The position numbers were made by a program, and so were the translations under genes. Of a DNA stretch of 64,000 bases, positions 1 to 8,619 are shown one piece after another. The notes beneath the pieces are model-generated. The model worked only from the letters and a program-made list of their open reading frames with translations. It searched no databases and was not told the DNA's origin. The stretch comes from Mycolicibacterium sp. CBMA 234. Lineage in GTDB: Bacteria; Actinomycetota; Actinomycetes; Mycobacteriales; Mycobacteriaceae. The DNA lies in contig NZ_MPKW01000009.1 of the NCBI RefSeq assembly GCF_009729415.1, positions 186,001 to 250,000 on the forward strand, written 5' to 3'. Each line of letters begins with the position of its first letter. The first letter of the stretch is position 1.

Positions 1-596
1 CACGGCACGTTGATGGCGCTCGGCACGTGGCCGGGACGCTGGCTCTGCTCCTGCGGCAGGTGCGCGGGCGCCAGAATCTTGCCGGAGAACTCGTCGGGCG
101 AACGGACGTCGACCAGGTTCTTGGTGTTGATCGCGGCGATCACCTCGTCGCGGAATGCGCGGATGCTGTTGTCGATCGGTTGGGCCGCGTACGACGTGGC
201 CGGGCGGTCGGTTGCGTCCTTGACCAGTGGGCGGTCATCGAGCTCCCAGCGCTTGCGGCCGCCGTCGAGCAGCTTGACATCGCCATGGCCGTACAGCTTG
301 AAGTACCAGTAGGCGTAGGCCGCGAACCAGTTGTTGTTGCCGCCGTAGAGGACCACGGTGTCGTCGTTGCTGATGCCCTTGTCGGACAACAGCTTCGAGA
401 ACTGCTGCTGGTCGACGAAGTCACGCTTGACCGAGTCCTGCAGATCATCGCGCCAGTCCAGCTTGACGGCGCCGGGGATGTGGCCCTCGTCGTCGTAGGC
501 GCTGGTGTTCTCGTCGACCTCGACGAACACCACGCCGGCGGTGTCGAGGTTGTTCTCGGCCCATTCGGTCGAGACCAGGACGTCGGAACGTGCCAT
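1..596 (-). CDS. cysA2: Thiosulfate sulfurtransferase (rhodanese), 3' end cut by window edge
   Basis: The N-terminal 198 residues are visible, beginning MARSDVLVSTEWAENNL. The ATG at 596 follows an AAAGGAA ribosome site. The family transfers sulfane sulfur from thiosulfate to cyanide or thiol acceptors in the cytosol. Visible are the inactive first rhodanese domain (about residues 5-130, with DEGHIPGAVKLDW and VVLYGGNNNW) and the beginning of the second domain (VDVRSPDEFSGK). The catalytic cysteine loop lies beyond the left edge, so activity cannot be judged. A DUF4395 membrane protein lies 38 bp upstream, behind the cysteine-rich leader, so the pair is probably one cysteine-responsive operon. 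Synteny with M. tuberculosis Rv0815c supports the name. Confidence 0.9.
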   Translation of the reverse strand, partial: MARSDVLVSTEWAENNLDTAGVVFVEVDENTSAYDDEGHIPGAVKLDWRDDLQDSVKRDFVDQQQFSKLLSDKGISNDDTVVLYGGNNNWFAAYAYWYFKLYGHGDVKLLDGGRKRWELDDRPLVKDATDRPATSYAAQPIDNSIRAFRDEVIAAINTKNLVDVRSPDEFSGKILAPAHLPQEQSQRPGHVPSAINVP

Positions 597-634
597 GTAC
601 GAATTCCTTTCGGTTTCTTTCGAGCTCTAGCGGT

Positions 635-1102
635 TCAGGTGGCGGGGATCGCCGAGCGGCGCAGTCGCGCCACCAGGGGGTAGATCTGGCAGCCCAGGCA
701 GATGCCGAAGGCGGCGTTGAGGAACGCGGCGACGAGTGCGAACGCGGTGGCGGTCAGGCCCAGCGCCGTGATGCCCGCGGCGAAGCCGACAGTTCCGGCG
801 ATCGCGAACAGTAGCCCAACAAGCTGGGCGAACTTCAGTGGCGCGACCGGTTCCTTCTCAGTCACGGGCGTCAGCCGGGGGGCGATGAACGTGGCGAAGA
901 TGCGGCCGTACGGGTGGCGGCGCGGCCCGCCGACTGCACCGATGGCGAAGATCACGGCTTGCACGCCGAGGATCAGGGCGGCGGCGGTGGGGCTGGCGGC
1001 CGAGGTCAGCAGCGCAGCGATCAGCACGCCGGTGGTGAGCCAGGCTGCGAAGCGGGGTCCACGCACGTCGACCTGCGGAGTTTCGATGGAATTGTTCGAC
1101 AT
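635..1102 (-). CDS. DUF4395 integral membrane protein
   Basis: This 155-residue protein starts at the ATG at 1102, chosen because AGGAG lies 7 nt upstream; the open frame runs further up but without a ribosome site. Four hydrophobic segments are visible (about residues 20-38, 42-55, 90-108 and 112-135). The last carries the family signature CLGCxxY (ICLGCQIYPL). DUF4395 proteins are often next to rhodaneses in actinobacteria, and a role in membrane handling of thiosulfate or sulfane sulfur is inferred from that context only. The gene sits between the polycysteine leader and cysA2, consistent with sulfur-responsive co-transcription. Confidence 0.85.
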   Translation of the reverse strand: MSNNSIETPQVDVRGPRFAAWLTTGVLIAALLTSAASPTAAALILGVQAVIFAIGAVGGPRRHPYGRIFATFIAPRLTPVTEKEPVAPLKFAQLVGLLFAIAGTVGFAAGITALGLTATAFALVAAFLNAAFGICLGCQIYPLVARLRRSAIPAT

Positions 1103-1135
1103 GGGAATGCTCCTGTTGTTGGTAACCGGGGAGGC

Positions 1136-1166
1136 GGCCGCAGGGTGTGATGTGCGGCCTGCCGCA
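1136..1166 (-). promoter_or_regulatory. Two mutually exclusive hairpins downstream of the cysteine leader
   Basis: In transcript order, TGCGGC/GCCGCA (1166-1153) can fold as a short hairpin. Alternatively GGCCGCA (1159-1153) can pair with TGCGGCC (1142-1136) across a 10-nt loop. The segment 1153-1159 is used by both, so only one can form at a time. This is the architecture expected of an attenuator that reads ribosome stalling on the preceding Cys codons. No T-tract follows, so the terminating form could be Rho-assisted or could act on translation of the DUF4395 gene 34 nt further on. Pairing is visible in the sequence; function is inferred. Confidence 0.55.
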
Positions 1167-1208
1167 GTGGGCTGCTCGGAGCGCAACACGAAACGAGGAC
1201 GTGGCTAC

Positions 1209-1301
1209 TCAGCAGCTACAACAACAACAGCAACAACCCGCGACGCGGCACAGATCCACTGCGCGGCGCTTGGTGAGCCGCAGCTCGAGGCGGGATGACA
1301 C
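1209..1301 (-). CDS. Leaderless polycysteine leader peptide (cysteine attenuator uORF)
   Basis: A 30-codon frame starts at GTG 1301 and ends at TGA 1209. It contains the segment RLTKRRAVDLCRVAG followed by six consecutive Cys codons, then Ser-Cys-stop. The LTKRRAVDLCRVA part matches the actinobacterial leader peptides found before sulfur-assimilation genes. In mycobacteria, polycysteine leaderless small ORFs are known cysteine-responsive attenuators: ribosomes stall when Cys-tRNA is scarce and downstream genes are switched on. Here the downstream genes are DUF4395 and cysA2. A second in-frame GTG exists at 1259, but 1301 is preferred because a TANNNT -10 lies exactly 7 nt upstream. Confidence 0.85.
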   Translation of the reverse strand: MSSRLELRLTKRRAVDLCRVAGCCCCCCSC

Positions 1302-1308
1302 GGCAGAC

Positions 1309-1314
1309 AGCTTA
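1309..1314 (-). promoter_or_regulatory. -10 element of the leaderless cysteine-leader promoter
   Basis: TAAGCT fits the mycobacterial TANNNT -10 consensus and ends 7 nt before the leader GTG at 1301, placing the transcript start on the start codon. The promoter lies at the end of thiX, so the DUF4395-cysA2 unit can be expressed independently of lmeA-thiX. Confidence 0.6.
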
Positions 1315-1330
1315 CCCAACAACGGGGTGG

Positions 1331-1756
1331 TCAAGCCAACAGCGGTTCTAGGGCTGCGCGCAGGTCAGCCGCTTTCGGGACGCCCGCGGTGCGGTGCCGC
1401 TGCTGCCCCGACGCGTCGAAAATGAACGTCGTCGGCAGCGACAGGACTGACAGTCGGCGGGCCGCAACGGGATTGGCGTCGAGGTCGATTTCGACATGTG
1501 CGACACCGAGTTCGTCACACACCTGGTCGACGACGCGCCGGACGGCCGCGCACGGCCCGCACCACGTCGCGCTGAAATGCACGACGGTCGGGCCCGTGGT
1601 GGACAGACTCAGATCGGAATTGTCGATTTCGGCGGCCTGATCGGCTGGCGGGACTTCCTTCATCAGGCCGGCTCGCAGGGTCAGCAGCCGGCCGATGATG
1701 TACGCCACCCCGAGGGCGGCGACCAACACCGTCAGCACCAGGACTGTGGAGTTCAT
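1331..1756 (-). CDS. thiX: Membrane-anchored thioredoxin-fold protein ThiX
   Basis: 141 residues. An N-terminal transmembrane anchor (about residues 5-25) is followed by a thioredoxin fold with the redox motif WCGPC near residue 66 and the cis-proline loop SLPTTF. It is expected to act as a thiol-disulfide oxidoreductase at the membrane; the side of the membrane is not determined by the sequence. Its ATG overlaps the stop of lmeA by 4 nt, so the two are translationally coupled. Position and length match Rv0816c. Confidence 0.88.
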   Translation of the reverse strand: MNSTVLVLTVLVAALGVAYIIGRLLTLRAGLMKEVPPADQAAEIDNSDLSLSTTGPTVVHFSATWCGPCAAVRRVVDQVCDELGVAHVEIDLDANPVAARRLSVLSLPTTFIFDASGQQRHRTAGVPKAADLRAALEPLLA

Positions 1757-2550
1757 GACTGTCTGAACCCATCGAGCGGCACGGTTACTCCCGTCGCGAT
1801 GCCCTCGATGATGACGTCCGAGCCGCGGGCGCCCTCGCTGGTCGGGGCCAGCCCGAACGGCAGCTTCATGCCCGGCATCGTCGTGGAGAAGGCATGCAGC
1901 ACCGCGGTCTTCTTGTCGTCGGGCACCGGCTCCTCGGCGGTGCCCGGACCGGTCAGCACGTCCGTCGCGGTCATGACCAGGTTGGTGTGGTCGGCGCCGC
2001 TGATGGACAGATCGACAGAGACGCTGATCCGCTTGGTGACGCCCGGAACCGCCGGCGTGCCGGTGAAAACCAGCCCGTGGCTTTCTGAGATGCCGGATTC
2101 GGTGGTGCCGCCGGTGGCGTTGTTGGTGTCGTTCGGCGGGGCCTCGACCAGCAGATCCTTGATGCCCATGAAGCGTCCGACATGGGTGGAGTCGACGATG
2201 ATGCGGCTCTCCAGCCGCTCCGACGTCAGTTTGGCGTCCGGCCCGACGAGCCAGGACTTGGGCGTCGCGACCAGGTCGTACAACGTCGCTTCAATCGACG
2301 CCTTGCCCACGACGGGGTGCGCGACGCCAGCGGCTTTGACCTCGACCTGCTGGTAGTGGCCACGCATGGCCTGGGTTCCGAACGGGAAGCCCAGGATCGA
2401 CACCCATGGATCGAATTGCAGGTGCGCTGCGGTACGGACGCTGCGGGCCATCCGGTATTCGGCGAAAATCGCGAAGCCGAAATCGGTGCCAACGACCACC
2501 AGAATCAGTGCGGCCGCCGGGACGAGCAGCCGAGTCAGCACCTTACGCAT
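1753..2550 (-). CDS. lmeA: LmeA-type DUF2993 periplasmic lipid-binding protein
   Basis: 265 residues with an N-terminal membrane or signal segment (residues 7-28) and a DUF2993 fold (about 40-260). The ortholog, Rv0817c/LmeA, is a cell-envelope phosphoinositide-binding protein needed for mannan elongation in lipomannan/lipoarabinomannan biosynthesis. The start has basic residues (MRKVLTRLL) directly before the hydrophobic core, as expected for export. It diverges from glnR, with 209 bp between, and is coupled to thiX by a 4-nt ATGA overlap. Assignment rests on synteny and overall fold features. Confidence 0.82.
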   Translation of the reverse strand: MRKVLTRLLVPAAALILVVVGTDFGFAIFAEYRMARSVRTAAHLQFDPWVSILGFPFGTQAMRGHYQQVEVKAAGVAHPVVGKASIEATLYDLVATPKSWLVGPDAKLTSERLESRIIVDSTHVGRFMGIKDLLVEAPPNDTNNATGGTTESGISESHGLVFTGTPAVPGVTKRISVSVDLSISGADHTNLVMTATDVLTGPGTAEEPVPDDKKTAVLHAFSTTMPGMKLPFGLAPTSEGARGSDVIIEGIATGVTVPLDGFRQS

Positions 2551-2759
2551 CCGGACATTCTGGCGTACCCCTCGCGGCGCGGTGTCGAGACAGGCCGTTC
2601 ACAGCCGCTAAATCGCAGGTGGCACGCTATCGTTAGGTGATCGTTGGCCGGTGAACGGTCACGTGTCAGCCACGATTCTCCGGAGTCGACCCGGATCGAA
2701 CCGCGACAGCGTCGTCGCCGGGGAGAGTTCGGTGCAGCTTCGGACGCACTGGAGGACCG

Positions 2760-3551
2760 TTGGATCTTCTGCTACTGACCGTCGACCCGCACCCGGAGTC
2801 GGTCCTGCCGGCCCTGGCGCTGCTGCCGCATACCCTGCGGCCGGCGCCCGCCGAGGTGTCGTCGCTGCTGGAAGCCGGCAACGCTGACGTGGCGATCGTC
2901 GACGCGCGCACCGATCTGGCCGCCGCCCGCGGACTCTGTCGTCTGCTGGGCAGCACCGGCGCGTCGGTGCCCGTGGTGGCAGTGGTCACCGAAGGCGGCT
3001 TGGTTGCCGTCAACGTCGAGTGGGGTATCGACGAAATCCTGCTGCCCGGCACCGGGCCCGCCGAGATCGACGCCCGGCTGCGGCTGCTGGTGGGACGCCG
3101 CAACGGCGTCGCCGACCAGCAGAGCGCCGGCAAGATCACCCTGGGGGAACTCGTCATCGACGAGGGCACCTACACCGCCCGCCTGCGCGGCAAACCGCTG
3201 GATCTGACGTACAAGGAATTCGAGCTGCTGAAGTACCTCGCCCAGCACGCAGGCCGGGTGTTCACCCGCGCCCAGCTGCTCCAAGAGGTGTGGGGCTACG
3301 ACTTCTTCGGCGGCACCCGCACCGTCGACGTGCACGTCCGACGCCTGCGCGCCAAGCTCGGCCCCGACTACGAATCGCTGATCGGCACCGTCCGCAACGT
3401 CGGCTACAAGGCCGTCCGCCCCGCGCGCGGCCGTGCGAACGGGACCGCCGAGCCGGTCGACGAGGCCGATGACGACGATTCCGATGACTTCGACGACTCC
3501 GGCGATGCGGACACTGGGCGTAACGGCCGGCAGTCCCTGCCTGCCCAGTGA
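2760..3551 (+). CDS. glnR: GlnR atypical OmpR-family response regulator
   Basis: 263 residues from a TTG start; GGAGG lies 5 nt upstream and the N-terminus [19 protein letters not shown] agrees with the family. A receiver-like domain (about 1-110) is joined to an OmpR-type winged helix (about 125-220) with [18 protein letters not shown] and [14 protein letters not shown]. GlnR regulates nitrogen assimilation genes such as amtB and glnA and works as a dimer without a classical phosphorelay. A strongly acidic C-terminal tail ([18 protein letters not shown]) follows the DNA-binding domain. The stop overlaps the mshD start by 4 nt (GTGA), as in Rv0818-Rv0819. Confidence 0.92.
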   Translation: MDLLLLTVDPHPESVLPALALLPHTLRPAPAEVSSLLEAGNADVAIVDARTDLAAARGLCRLLGSTGASVPVVAVVTEGGLVAVNVEWGIDEILLPGTGPAEIDARLRLLVGRRNGVADQQSAGKITLGELVIDEGTYTARLRGKPLDLTYKEFELLKYLAQHAGRVFTRAQLLQEVWGYDFFGGTRTVDVHVRRLRAKLGPDYESLIGTVRNVGYKAVRPARGRANGTAEPVDEADDDDSDDFDDSGDADTGRNGRQSLPAQ

Positions 3552-4450
3552 CGGAACTGACCTGGCGCCCGGTCCTGGGCGCCGATGAACAGGCGGCTGT
3601 CCGGACCATCGCGGCGGCAGCGACTGCCGCGGACGGCGTGGCACCGGTCGGGGACCAGGTGCTGCGGGAACTGCCACTCGACCGCACCCGGCATCTGGTG
3701 GCGTACGACGGCGACGAGGTCGTCGGCTATCTGAATCTCGCACCGGACATGGCCGAGGCCGTCGTCGCCGTGGCTGCGCGACGCCGCGGCATCGGTGCTG
3801 ACCTGATCCGGACCGGTCTGGCAGCCGGTGGCCCGGAGACCAAGATTTGGGCGCACGGCAATCTCGAGGGCGCCCGCGCCACCGCCGCAGCGCTCGGCCT
3901 GAGCGCGGTGCGCGAACTGTGGCAGATGCGGCGGCCGTTGTCGGAGTTGCCTGCGTTGCCTGCCGCTGCCGACGTGCGGCTGACCACCTACCCGGGGCCT
4001 CAGGCCGACGACGAGCTCTTGCGCGTCAACAATGCCGCGTTCCATTGGCACCCCGAACAGGGTGGCTGGAGTGGCGCTGACCTGGACGAACGTCGCGGCG
4101 AATCGTGGTTCGACCCGAAGGGGTTGTTCCTCGCGTATGACGCCGACGACGAAGCCGGGGACCGGCTCCTCGGCTTCCACTGGACCAAGGTGCACGCGGC
4201 TGTTGGCGTCGAACCGGAACTCGGCGAGGTGTACGTCGTCGGGGTGGACCCGGACGCGCAGGGCCGTGGCGTCGGTGCGTTGCTGACCCTTGCCGGCCTT
4301 CACTACCTGGCAGATCGGCTCGGCAGCGCGGCGACGGTGCTGCTGTACGTCGAGGCTGACAACGCCGCTGCCGTGAAGACCTACCAGCGGCTCGGATTCG
4401 CGGTGCACACCGCCGATGTCGCGTATGTCGCGGCGCGGGCAGTTCGCTGA
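3548..4450 (+). CDS. mshD: Mycothiol synthase MshD
   Basis: 300 residues from a GTG that overlaps the glnR stop. It acetylates Cys-GlcN-inositol with acetyl-CoA, the last step of mycothiol biosynthesis in the cytosol. Two GNAT domains are visible: a degenerate N-terminal one (about 1-130, [10 protein letters not shown]) and an active C-terminal one (about 150-300) with the acetyl-CoA loop QGRGVGALL and the closing TYQRLGF motif. Length equals that of characterised orthologs. The position between glnR and the phosphate-transport genes matches other mycobacteria. Confidence 0.93.
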   Translation: MTELTWRPVLGADEQAAVRTIAAAATAADGVAPVGDQVLRELPLDRTRHLVAYDGDEVVGYLNLAPDMAEAVVAVAARRRGIGADLIRTGLAAGGPETKIWAHGNLEGARATAAALGLSAVRELWQMRRPLSELPALPAAADVRLTTYPGPQADDELLRVNNAAFHWHPEQGGWSGADLDERRGESWFDPKGLFLAYDADDEAGDRLLGFHWTKVHAAVGVEPELGEVYVVGVDPDAQGRGVGALLTLAGLHYLADRLGSAATVLLYVEADNAAAVKTYQRLGFAVHTADVAYVAARAVR

Positions 4451-4511
4451 AACTGCGCTTCCAGCGATACCACAGCGACCAGGGGTATCCTGCCCGGTTT
4501 TCAGTCGCGCT

Positions 4512-4529
4512 ATTCACCTTCCGTTTACC
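4512..4529 (+). promoter_or_regulatory. PHO-box-like direct repeat upstream of pstS
   Basis: ATTCACC-TTCC-GTTTACC is two GTTCACC-like heptamers, each 6 of 7, repeated with an 11-nt period, the spacing known for PhoP/RegX3-type phosphate-starvation regulators in actinobacteria. It lies in the 224-bp mshD-pstS gap, about 145 bp before the pstS start. SenX3-RegX3 control of pstSCAB is well established in mycobacteria; this exact site is inferred. Confidence 0.5.
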
Positions 4530-4674
4530 CGCGCGGGACCAACTGTCCACACCGTTTGCCTACGTTGCCTGTGGGCAGCGTCGAGCCGCCTGGTGTGCGC
4601 CACCCGGTCGCCACCTCATCACCGCCGCCCGGCCAATGAGTCCGGCGCGTCAGAAGGATTCCCGGAGGAAAAGG

Positions 4675-5805
4675 GTGAACCTCAAGCGCAGCAGTGTCTT
4701 GCTCAGTGCAGTGGCCGCCAGCGCCATGCTCGTGGCTGGCTGTGGTAGCGACAACAACACCAGCTCGGCTGGCTCCAGCGGTGCGCCGGACGTGTCGAAG
4801 TCGACCGCCGGCTGCGACGGCAAGGCCAAGCTGAATGCCGCTGGCTCCTCGGCGCAGAAGAACGCCATGGACCAGTTCGTGAGCGCCTACAAGGCGGCAT
4901 GTTCGGCCAAGGGCAAGGACGTCGACGTCGCGTACAACCCCAGTGGCTCCGGTGACGGCCGCACCCAGTTCCTCGCCAAGCAGGTCGACTTCGCCGGTTC
5001 CGACTCGGCAATGAGCGGCGAGCAGCTCGAGAAGAGCAAGGACCGCTGTGGCGGAAACCCGGCCATCAACATCCCGATGGTATTCGGCCCGATCGCCATG
5101 GCCTACAACCTCGAGGGCGTTGACAAGCTGGTGCTGAACGCCGATACCATCGCGAAGGTCTTCAACGGTGGCATCAAGAAGTGGAACGACCCGGCCATCG
5201 CCGCCCTGAACCCGGGCGCCAAACTGCCGGACACGGACATCACCGTGTTCTTCCGTTCCGACTCGTCGGGCACCTCGGACAACTTCCAGTCCTACCTCGC
5301 CGCCGCTGCGCCGCAGTCCTGGACCCAGGGCCACAGCTCTGACTTCAAGGGCGGCGTCGGCCAGGGCGCGAAGGGCTCGTCGGGCGTGGGCCAGGGCGTC
5401 AAGTCGACTCCGGGCTCGATCGGCTACGTCGAGTGGTCCTTCGTCACCCAGAACAAGCTGAACGCGGCCCAGATCGACACCGGCGCCGGCCCTGTGGAGC
5501 TGACCGCCGCGACCGCGTCGAAGGCCGTCGCGGGTGCCAAGCCGAAGGCTGAGGGTGGCCCGGACCTGGCGCTCGACCTGAAGGCGACGTACACCAGCAA
5601 GGACCCGGGCACCTACCCGCTGATGCTGGCGACCTACGAAATCGTCTGCGGCAAGGGCTATGACGCCGACACCGCCAAGGGCGTGAAGTCCTTCCTGACC
5701 AGTGCCGCCAACGAGGGTCAGGCCGGCCTCGATGCGAAGGGCTACGTGCCGCTGTCCGGCGCCTTCAAGGACAAGGTCACTGCCTCGATCAACGCAATCA
5801 GCTGA
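4675..5805 (+). CDS. pstS: Phosphate-binding lipoprotein PstS
   Basis: 376 residues from GTG 4675, preferred over an upstream in-frame ATG (4636) because GGAGG sits 6 nt before it and the signal peptide then begins correctly (MNLKRSSVLLSAV). The lipobox LVAGC ends the signal, so the mature cysteine is lipidated and the protein anchored outside the membrane. The binding domain shows NAAGSSAQKNAMDQF, NPSGSGDGRTQF and RSDSSGTSDNF, which are typical phosphate-contacting loops. It captures inorganic phosphate for PstC-PstA-PstB, encoded immediately downstream. Confidence 0.94.
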   Translation: MNLKRSSVLLSAVAASAMLVAGCGSDNNTSSAGSSGAPDVSKSTAGCDGKAKLNAAGSSAQKNAMDQFVSAYKAACSAKGKDVDVAYNPSGSGDGRTQFLAKQVDFAGSDSAMSGEQLEKSKDRCGGNPAINIPMVFGPIAMAYNLEGVDKLVLNADTIAKVFNGGIKKWNDPAIAALNPGAKLPDTDITVFFRSDSSGTSDNFQSYLAAAAPQSWTQGHSSDFKGGVGQGAKGSSGVGQGVKSTPGSIGYVEWSFVTQNKLNAAQIDTGAGPVELTAATASKAVAGAKPKAEGGPDLALDLKATYTSKDPGTYPLMLATYEIVCGKGYDADTAKGVKSFLTSAANEGQAGLDAKGYVPLSGAFKDKVTASINAIS

Positions 5806-5854
5806 TTGCCTGGGCTGGGGCGTCGTTCGATAATCGATGAAGGATTCTGATCAC

Positions 5855-6907
5855 ATGAGTGACGCACCCACCCAACAGAAGCCGGATGCCTCCGGCCCCG
5901 TTGTTGACGGGGCCGGAGGTGCACCGGCATCGACTGTTCCGGAGGAATCGATCAGTACACCGCAGCCTGCAGCCGAACGTGGGACCGTCGTTCGGCCCGC
6001 GGACCGTATCTTCAGCCTCTTCGCCTCAGGCTCGGCAACGCTGGTCACCGCGATCATCGCGGCGATCGGCATCTTCCTGGTCGCGCTCGCGGTGCCCGCG
6101 CTGCAGCGCAACCAGGCGAGCTTCCTCTTCAGCCGTGAGTGGAACACCACCGACATCAACAAGATGGCGTTCGGTGTGCTGGATCTGTTCCAGGTCACCG
6201 TGCTGGTGTCGTTCTTCGCGCTGCTGCTGGCCATGCCGGTCGCACTCGGTATCGCGATCTTCCTGACCGAGTACTGCCCCGCGCGCGTCAAGCGCCCACT
6301 TGCCTACGTCATCGACCTACTGGCCGCGGTGCCGTCGATCGTTTACGGCCTCTGGGGTCTGCTTGTCCTCGCGCCGACGATCCGGCCGGCCGCGGAGTGG
6401 TTCAACTCCACGTTCTCCTGGTTCTTCTTGTTCCAGAACGGTTCCGGATCGGTGCCCGGCGGCCGCACCATCTTCACCGCGGGCATCGTGCTGGCGGTCA
6501 TGATCCTGCCGATCATCACCGCCGTCACGCGTGAGGTGTTCGTCCAGACGCCGGTGGCGCACATCGAAGCGGCGCTCGCGCTCGGTGCGACCCGCTGGGA
6601 AGTCGTGCGCACCACCATCATTCCGTTCGGCAGGTCGGGGTACATCAGCGGATCGATGCTGGGTCTGGGCCGTGCGCTCGGTGAGACCATGGCGCTGTAC
6701 CTGATTCTGGCAACGGTGTTCAAGCCCTTCAGCTGGTCGCTGTTCGACGGCGGCGCCACCATCGCGTCGAAGATCGCACTGGGCTACGCCGAGTTCAACA
6801 ACAACATCCAGGCTGGTGCCTACATCGCTGCCGGCCTCGTGCTGTTCGTGCTGACCTTCGCGGTCAATGCCACGGCCCGCGCGATCGTCGGCGGAAAGCG
6901 GGACTGA
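5855..6907 (+). CDS. pstC: Phosphate ABC transporter permease PstC
   Basis: 350 residues from ATG 5855; another in-frame ATG at 5837 is possible, but GAAGGA lies at a better distance from 5855. A Pro/Ala-rich cytosolic extension of about 50 residues precedes six membrane segments. The EAA-type loop for contact with the ATPase is visible (HIEAALALGATRWEVVRTT). With PstA it forms the phosphate channel. Directly after pstS and 1 nt before pstA in one operon. Confidence 0.93.
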   Translation: MSDAPTQQKPDASGPVVDGAGGAPASTVPEESISTPQPAAERGTVVRPADRIFSLFASGSATLVTAIIAAIGIFLVALAVPALQRNQASFLFSREWNTTDINKMAFGVLDLFQVTVLVSFFALLLAMPVALGIAIFLTEYCPARVKRPLAYVIDLLAAVPSIVYGLWGLLVLAPTIRPAAEWFNSTFSWFFLFQNGSGSVPGGRTIFTAGIVLAVMILPIITAVTREVFVQTPVAHIEAALALGATRWEVVRTTIIPFGRSGYISGSMLGLGRALGETMALYLILATVFKPFSWSLFDGGATIASKIALGYAEFNNNIQAGAYIAAGLVLFVLTFAVNATARAIVGGKRD

Positions 6908-6908
6908 C

Positions 6909-7814
6909 ATGACTATGGCTCTCGAAAAGCCCGTCAAGGCGGGCACCTTTCAAAAGACCTCGGTGCGGCGCAAGACCGTCGACCTGATTGCCACCGTGTT
7001 GGTCACGGGCGCGGTGCTGGTCGCGCTGGTGCCGCTGGTGTGGGTGCTCTGGACGGTGATCGCCAAGGGTTTCCCGGCCATCACGAGCCCGACGTGGTTC
7101 ACCCACACCATGAGTGGGCTGCTCAGTGACGACAAGGGCGGCGGTATCTACCACGCGCTCGTCGGCTCCTTGATGCAAGGCATTGTCTGTGCTGTCATGT
7201 CGGTGCCGATCGGCATCTTCGTGGCGGTCTACCTGGTCGAGTACTCAGGCGGCAACCGCCTCGGCAAGCTGACGACCTTCATGGTCGACATCCTCTCCGG
7301 TGTTCCGTCGATCGTCGCCGCGCTGTTCGTCTACGCCCTGTGGGTGGTGACGCTGGGCTTCAACAAGTCGGCGTTCGCGGTTTCGCTCGCCCTGGTGCTG
7401 CTGATGGTCCCCGTGGTGGTCCGCACGACCGAGGAAATGCTCAAGATCGTTCCGCAGGACCTGCGCGAGGCCTCTTACGCCCTGGGCGTGCCGAAGTGGA
7501 AGACGATCGTGCGAATCGTCATTCCGACTGCCCTGTCGGGCATCATCACCGGCGTCACGCTCGCGCTGGCCCGCGTGCTCGGCGAAACCGCGCCGCTGCT
7601 GATCCTCGTCGGCTACGCGCCCTACAAGAGCTTCGACCTTTTCAGTGGTCCGATGGGCGCGCTGCCGCTGGTCATGGTGAACGAGCAGAACAACCCGTCT
7701 GACGCAGGCGAACTTCGTATCTGGGGCGCCGCGCTCACGTTGATCCTGATCATCGCGATCCTCAATGTCATCGCGAAGTTCGTTGGCCGATTCTCTTCAG
7801 TCCGTAGCAAGTAA
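6909..7814 (+). CDS. pstA: Phosphate ABC transporter permease PstA
   Basis: 301 residues from ATG 6909, one nucleotide after the pstC stop. Six transmembrane segments and the ABC-contact loop [19 protein letters not shown] are visible. It pairs with PstC as the heterodimeric membrane channel for phosphate uptake. Spacing and order (pstS-pstC-pstA-pstB) indicate one operon. An upstream in-frame start inside pstC (6867) is rejected because the tight junction and family N-terminus favour 6909. Confidence 0.93.
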   Translation: MTMALEKPVKAGTFQKTSVRRKTVDLIATVLVTGAVLVALVPLVWVLWTVIAKGFPAITSPTWFTHTMSGLLSDDKGGGIYHALVGSLMQGIVCAVMSVPIGIFVAVYLVEYSGGNRLGKLTTFMVDILSGVPSIVAALFVYALWVVTLGFNKSAFAVSLALVLLMVPVVVRTTEEMLKIVPQDLREASYALGVPKWKTIVRIVIPTALSGIITGVTLALARVLGETAPLLILVGYAPYKSFDLFSGPMGALPLVMVNEQNNPSDAGELRIWGAALTLILIIAILNVIAKFVGRFSSVRSK

Positions 7815-7824
7815 GGAAGCGACA

Positions 7825-8601
7825 ATGGCCAAGCGCCTTGACCTCAAGGACGTCAACATCTTCTACGGCAGCTTCCACGCCGTAGCCGACGTCAGCCTCT
7901 CCGTGCCGCCGCGCAACGTGACCGCCTTCATCGGCCCGTCGGGTTGTGGCAAGTCGACGGTGCTCCGTTCGCTGAACCGCATGCACGAGGTGACCCCGGG
8001 CGCCCGCGTCCAGGGATCGATCCTGCTCGACGGTGACGACATCTACGGCGCCGGCGTCGATCCGGTGGGTGTCCGGAAGACCATCGGCATGGTGTTCCAG
8101 CGCCCGAATCCGTTCCCCACCATGTCGATTCGCGACAACGTGGTGGCCGGCCTGAAACTGCAGGGCGTCCGGAACAAGAAGACGCTGGACGAGATCGCCG
8201 AGCGGTCGCTGAAGGGTGCCAACCTCTGGAACGAGGTCAAGGACCGATTGGACCGGCCGGGCGGCGGCCTGTCGGGTGGTCAGCAGCAGCGGCTGTGCAT
8301 CGCCCGTGCCATCGCCGTGCAGCCCGACGTGCTGCTGATGGACGAGCCGTGCTCGGCGCTGGACCCGATCTCGACGTTGGCCATCGAGGACCTGATCTCA
8401 ACGCTGAAGCAGGACTTCACCATTGTGATCGTCACGCACAACATGCAGCAAGCCGCGCGCGTCAGTGATCAGACGGCATTCTTCAACCTCGAGGCCACCG
8501 GTAAGCCCGGCAAGCTGATCGAGATCGACGACACCGAGAAGATCTTCTCCAACCCGGGCCAGAAGGCCACCGAGGACTACATCTCCGGCCGCTTCGGTTA
8601 G
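7825..8601 (+). CDS. pstB: Phosphate ABC transporter ATPase PstB
   Basis: 258 residues from ATG 7825 after AAGGAAG. The ABC ATPase motifs are complete: Walker [11 protein letters not shown]-loop VFQRPNPFP, signature LSGGQQQR, Walker B LLMDEP and switch His in VTHNM. It powers PstC-PstA. In M. tuberculosis the gene next to mshD is phoT alone (Rv0820), whereas here it closes a complete pst operon. The C-terminus has the PstB-type [18 protein letters not shown] ending. Confidence 0.95.
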   Translation: MAKRLDLKDVNIFYGSFHAVADVSLSVPPRNVTAFIGPSGCGKSTVLRSLNRMHEVTPGARVQGSILLDGDDIYGAGVDPVGVRKTIGMVFQRPNPFPTMSIRDNVVAGLKLQGVRNKKTLDEIAERSLKGANLWNEVKDRLDRPGGGLSGGQQQRLCIARAIAVQPDVLLMDEPCSALDPISTLAIEDLISTLKQDFTIVIVTHNMQQAARVSDQTAFFNLEATGKPGKLIEIDDTEKIFSNPGQKATEDYISGRFG

Positions 8602-8619
8602 GTCGTCTCTTCACCGGCA

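Noticed and set aside
1200..1260. CAACAA-rich run read as a simple repeat
   Set aside because: On the minus strand it encodes the consecutive Cys codons of a leader peptide with promoter and homologous context, so it is coding rather than a microsatellite.
2772..4408. Long minus-strand frames over glnR and mshD
   Set aside because: They are out-of-phase translations of two strongly recognised genes with a 4-nt coupled overlap.
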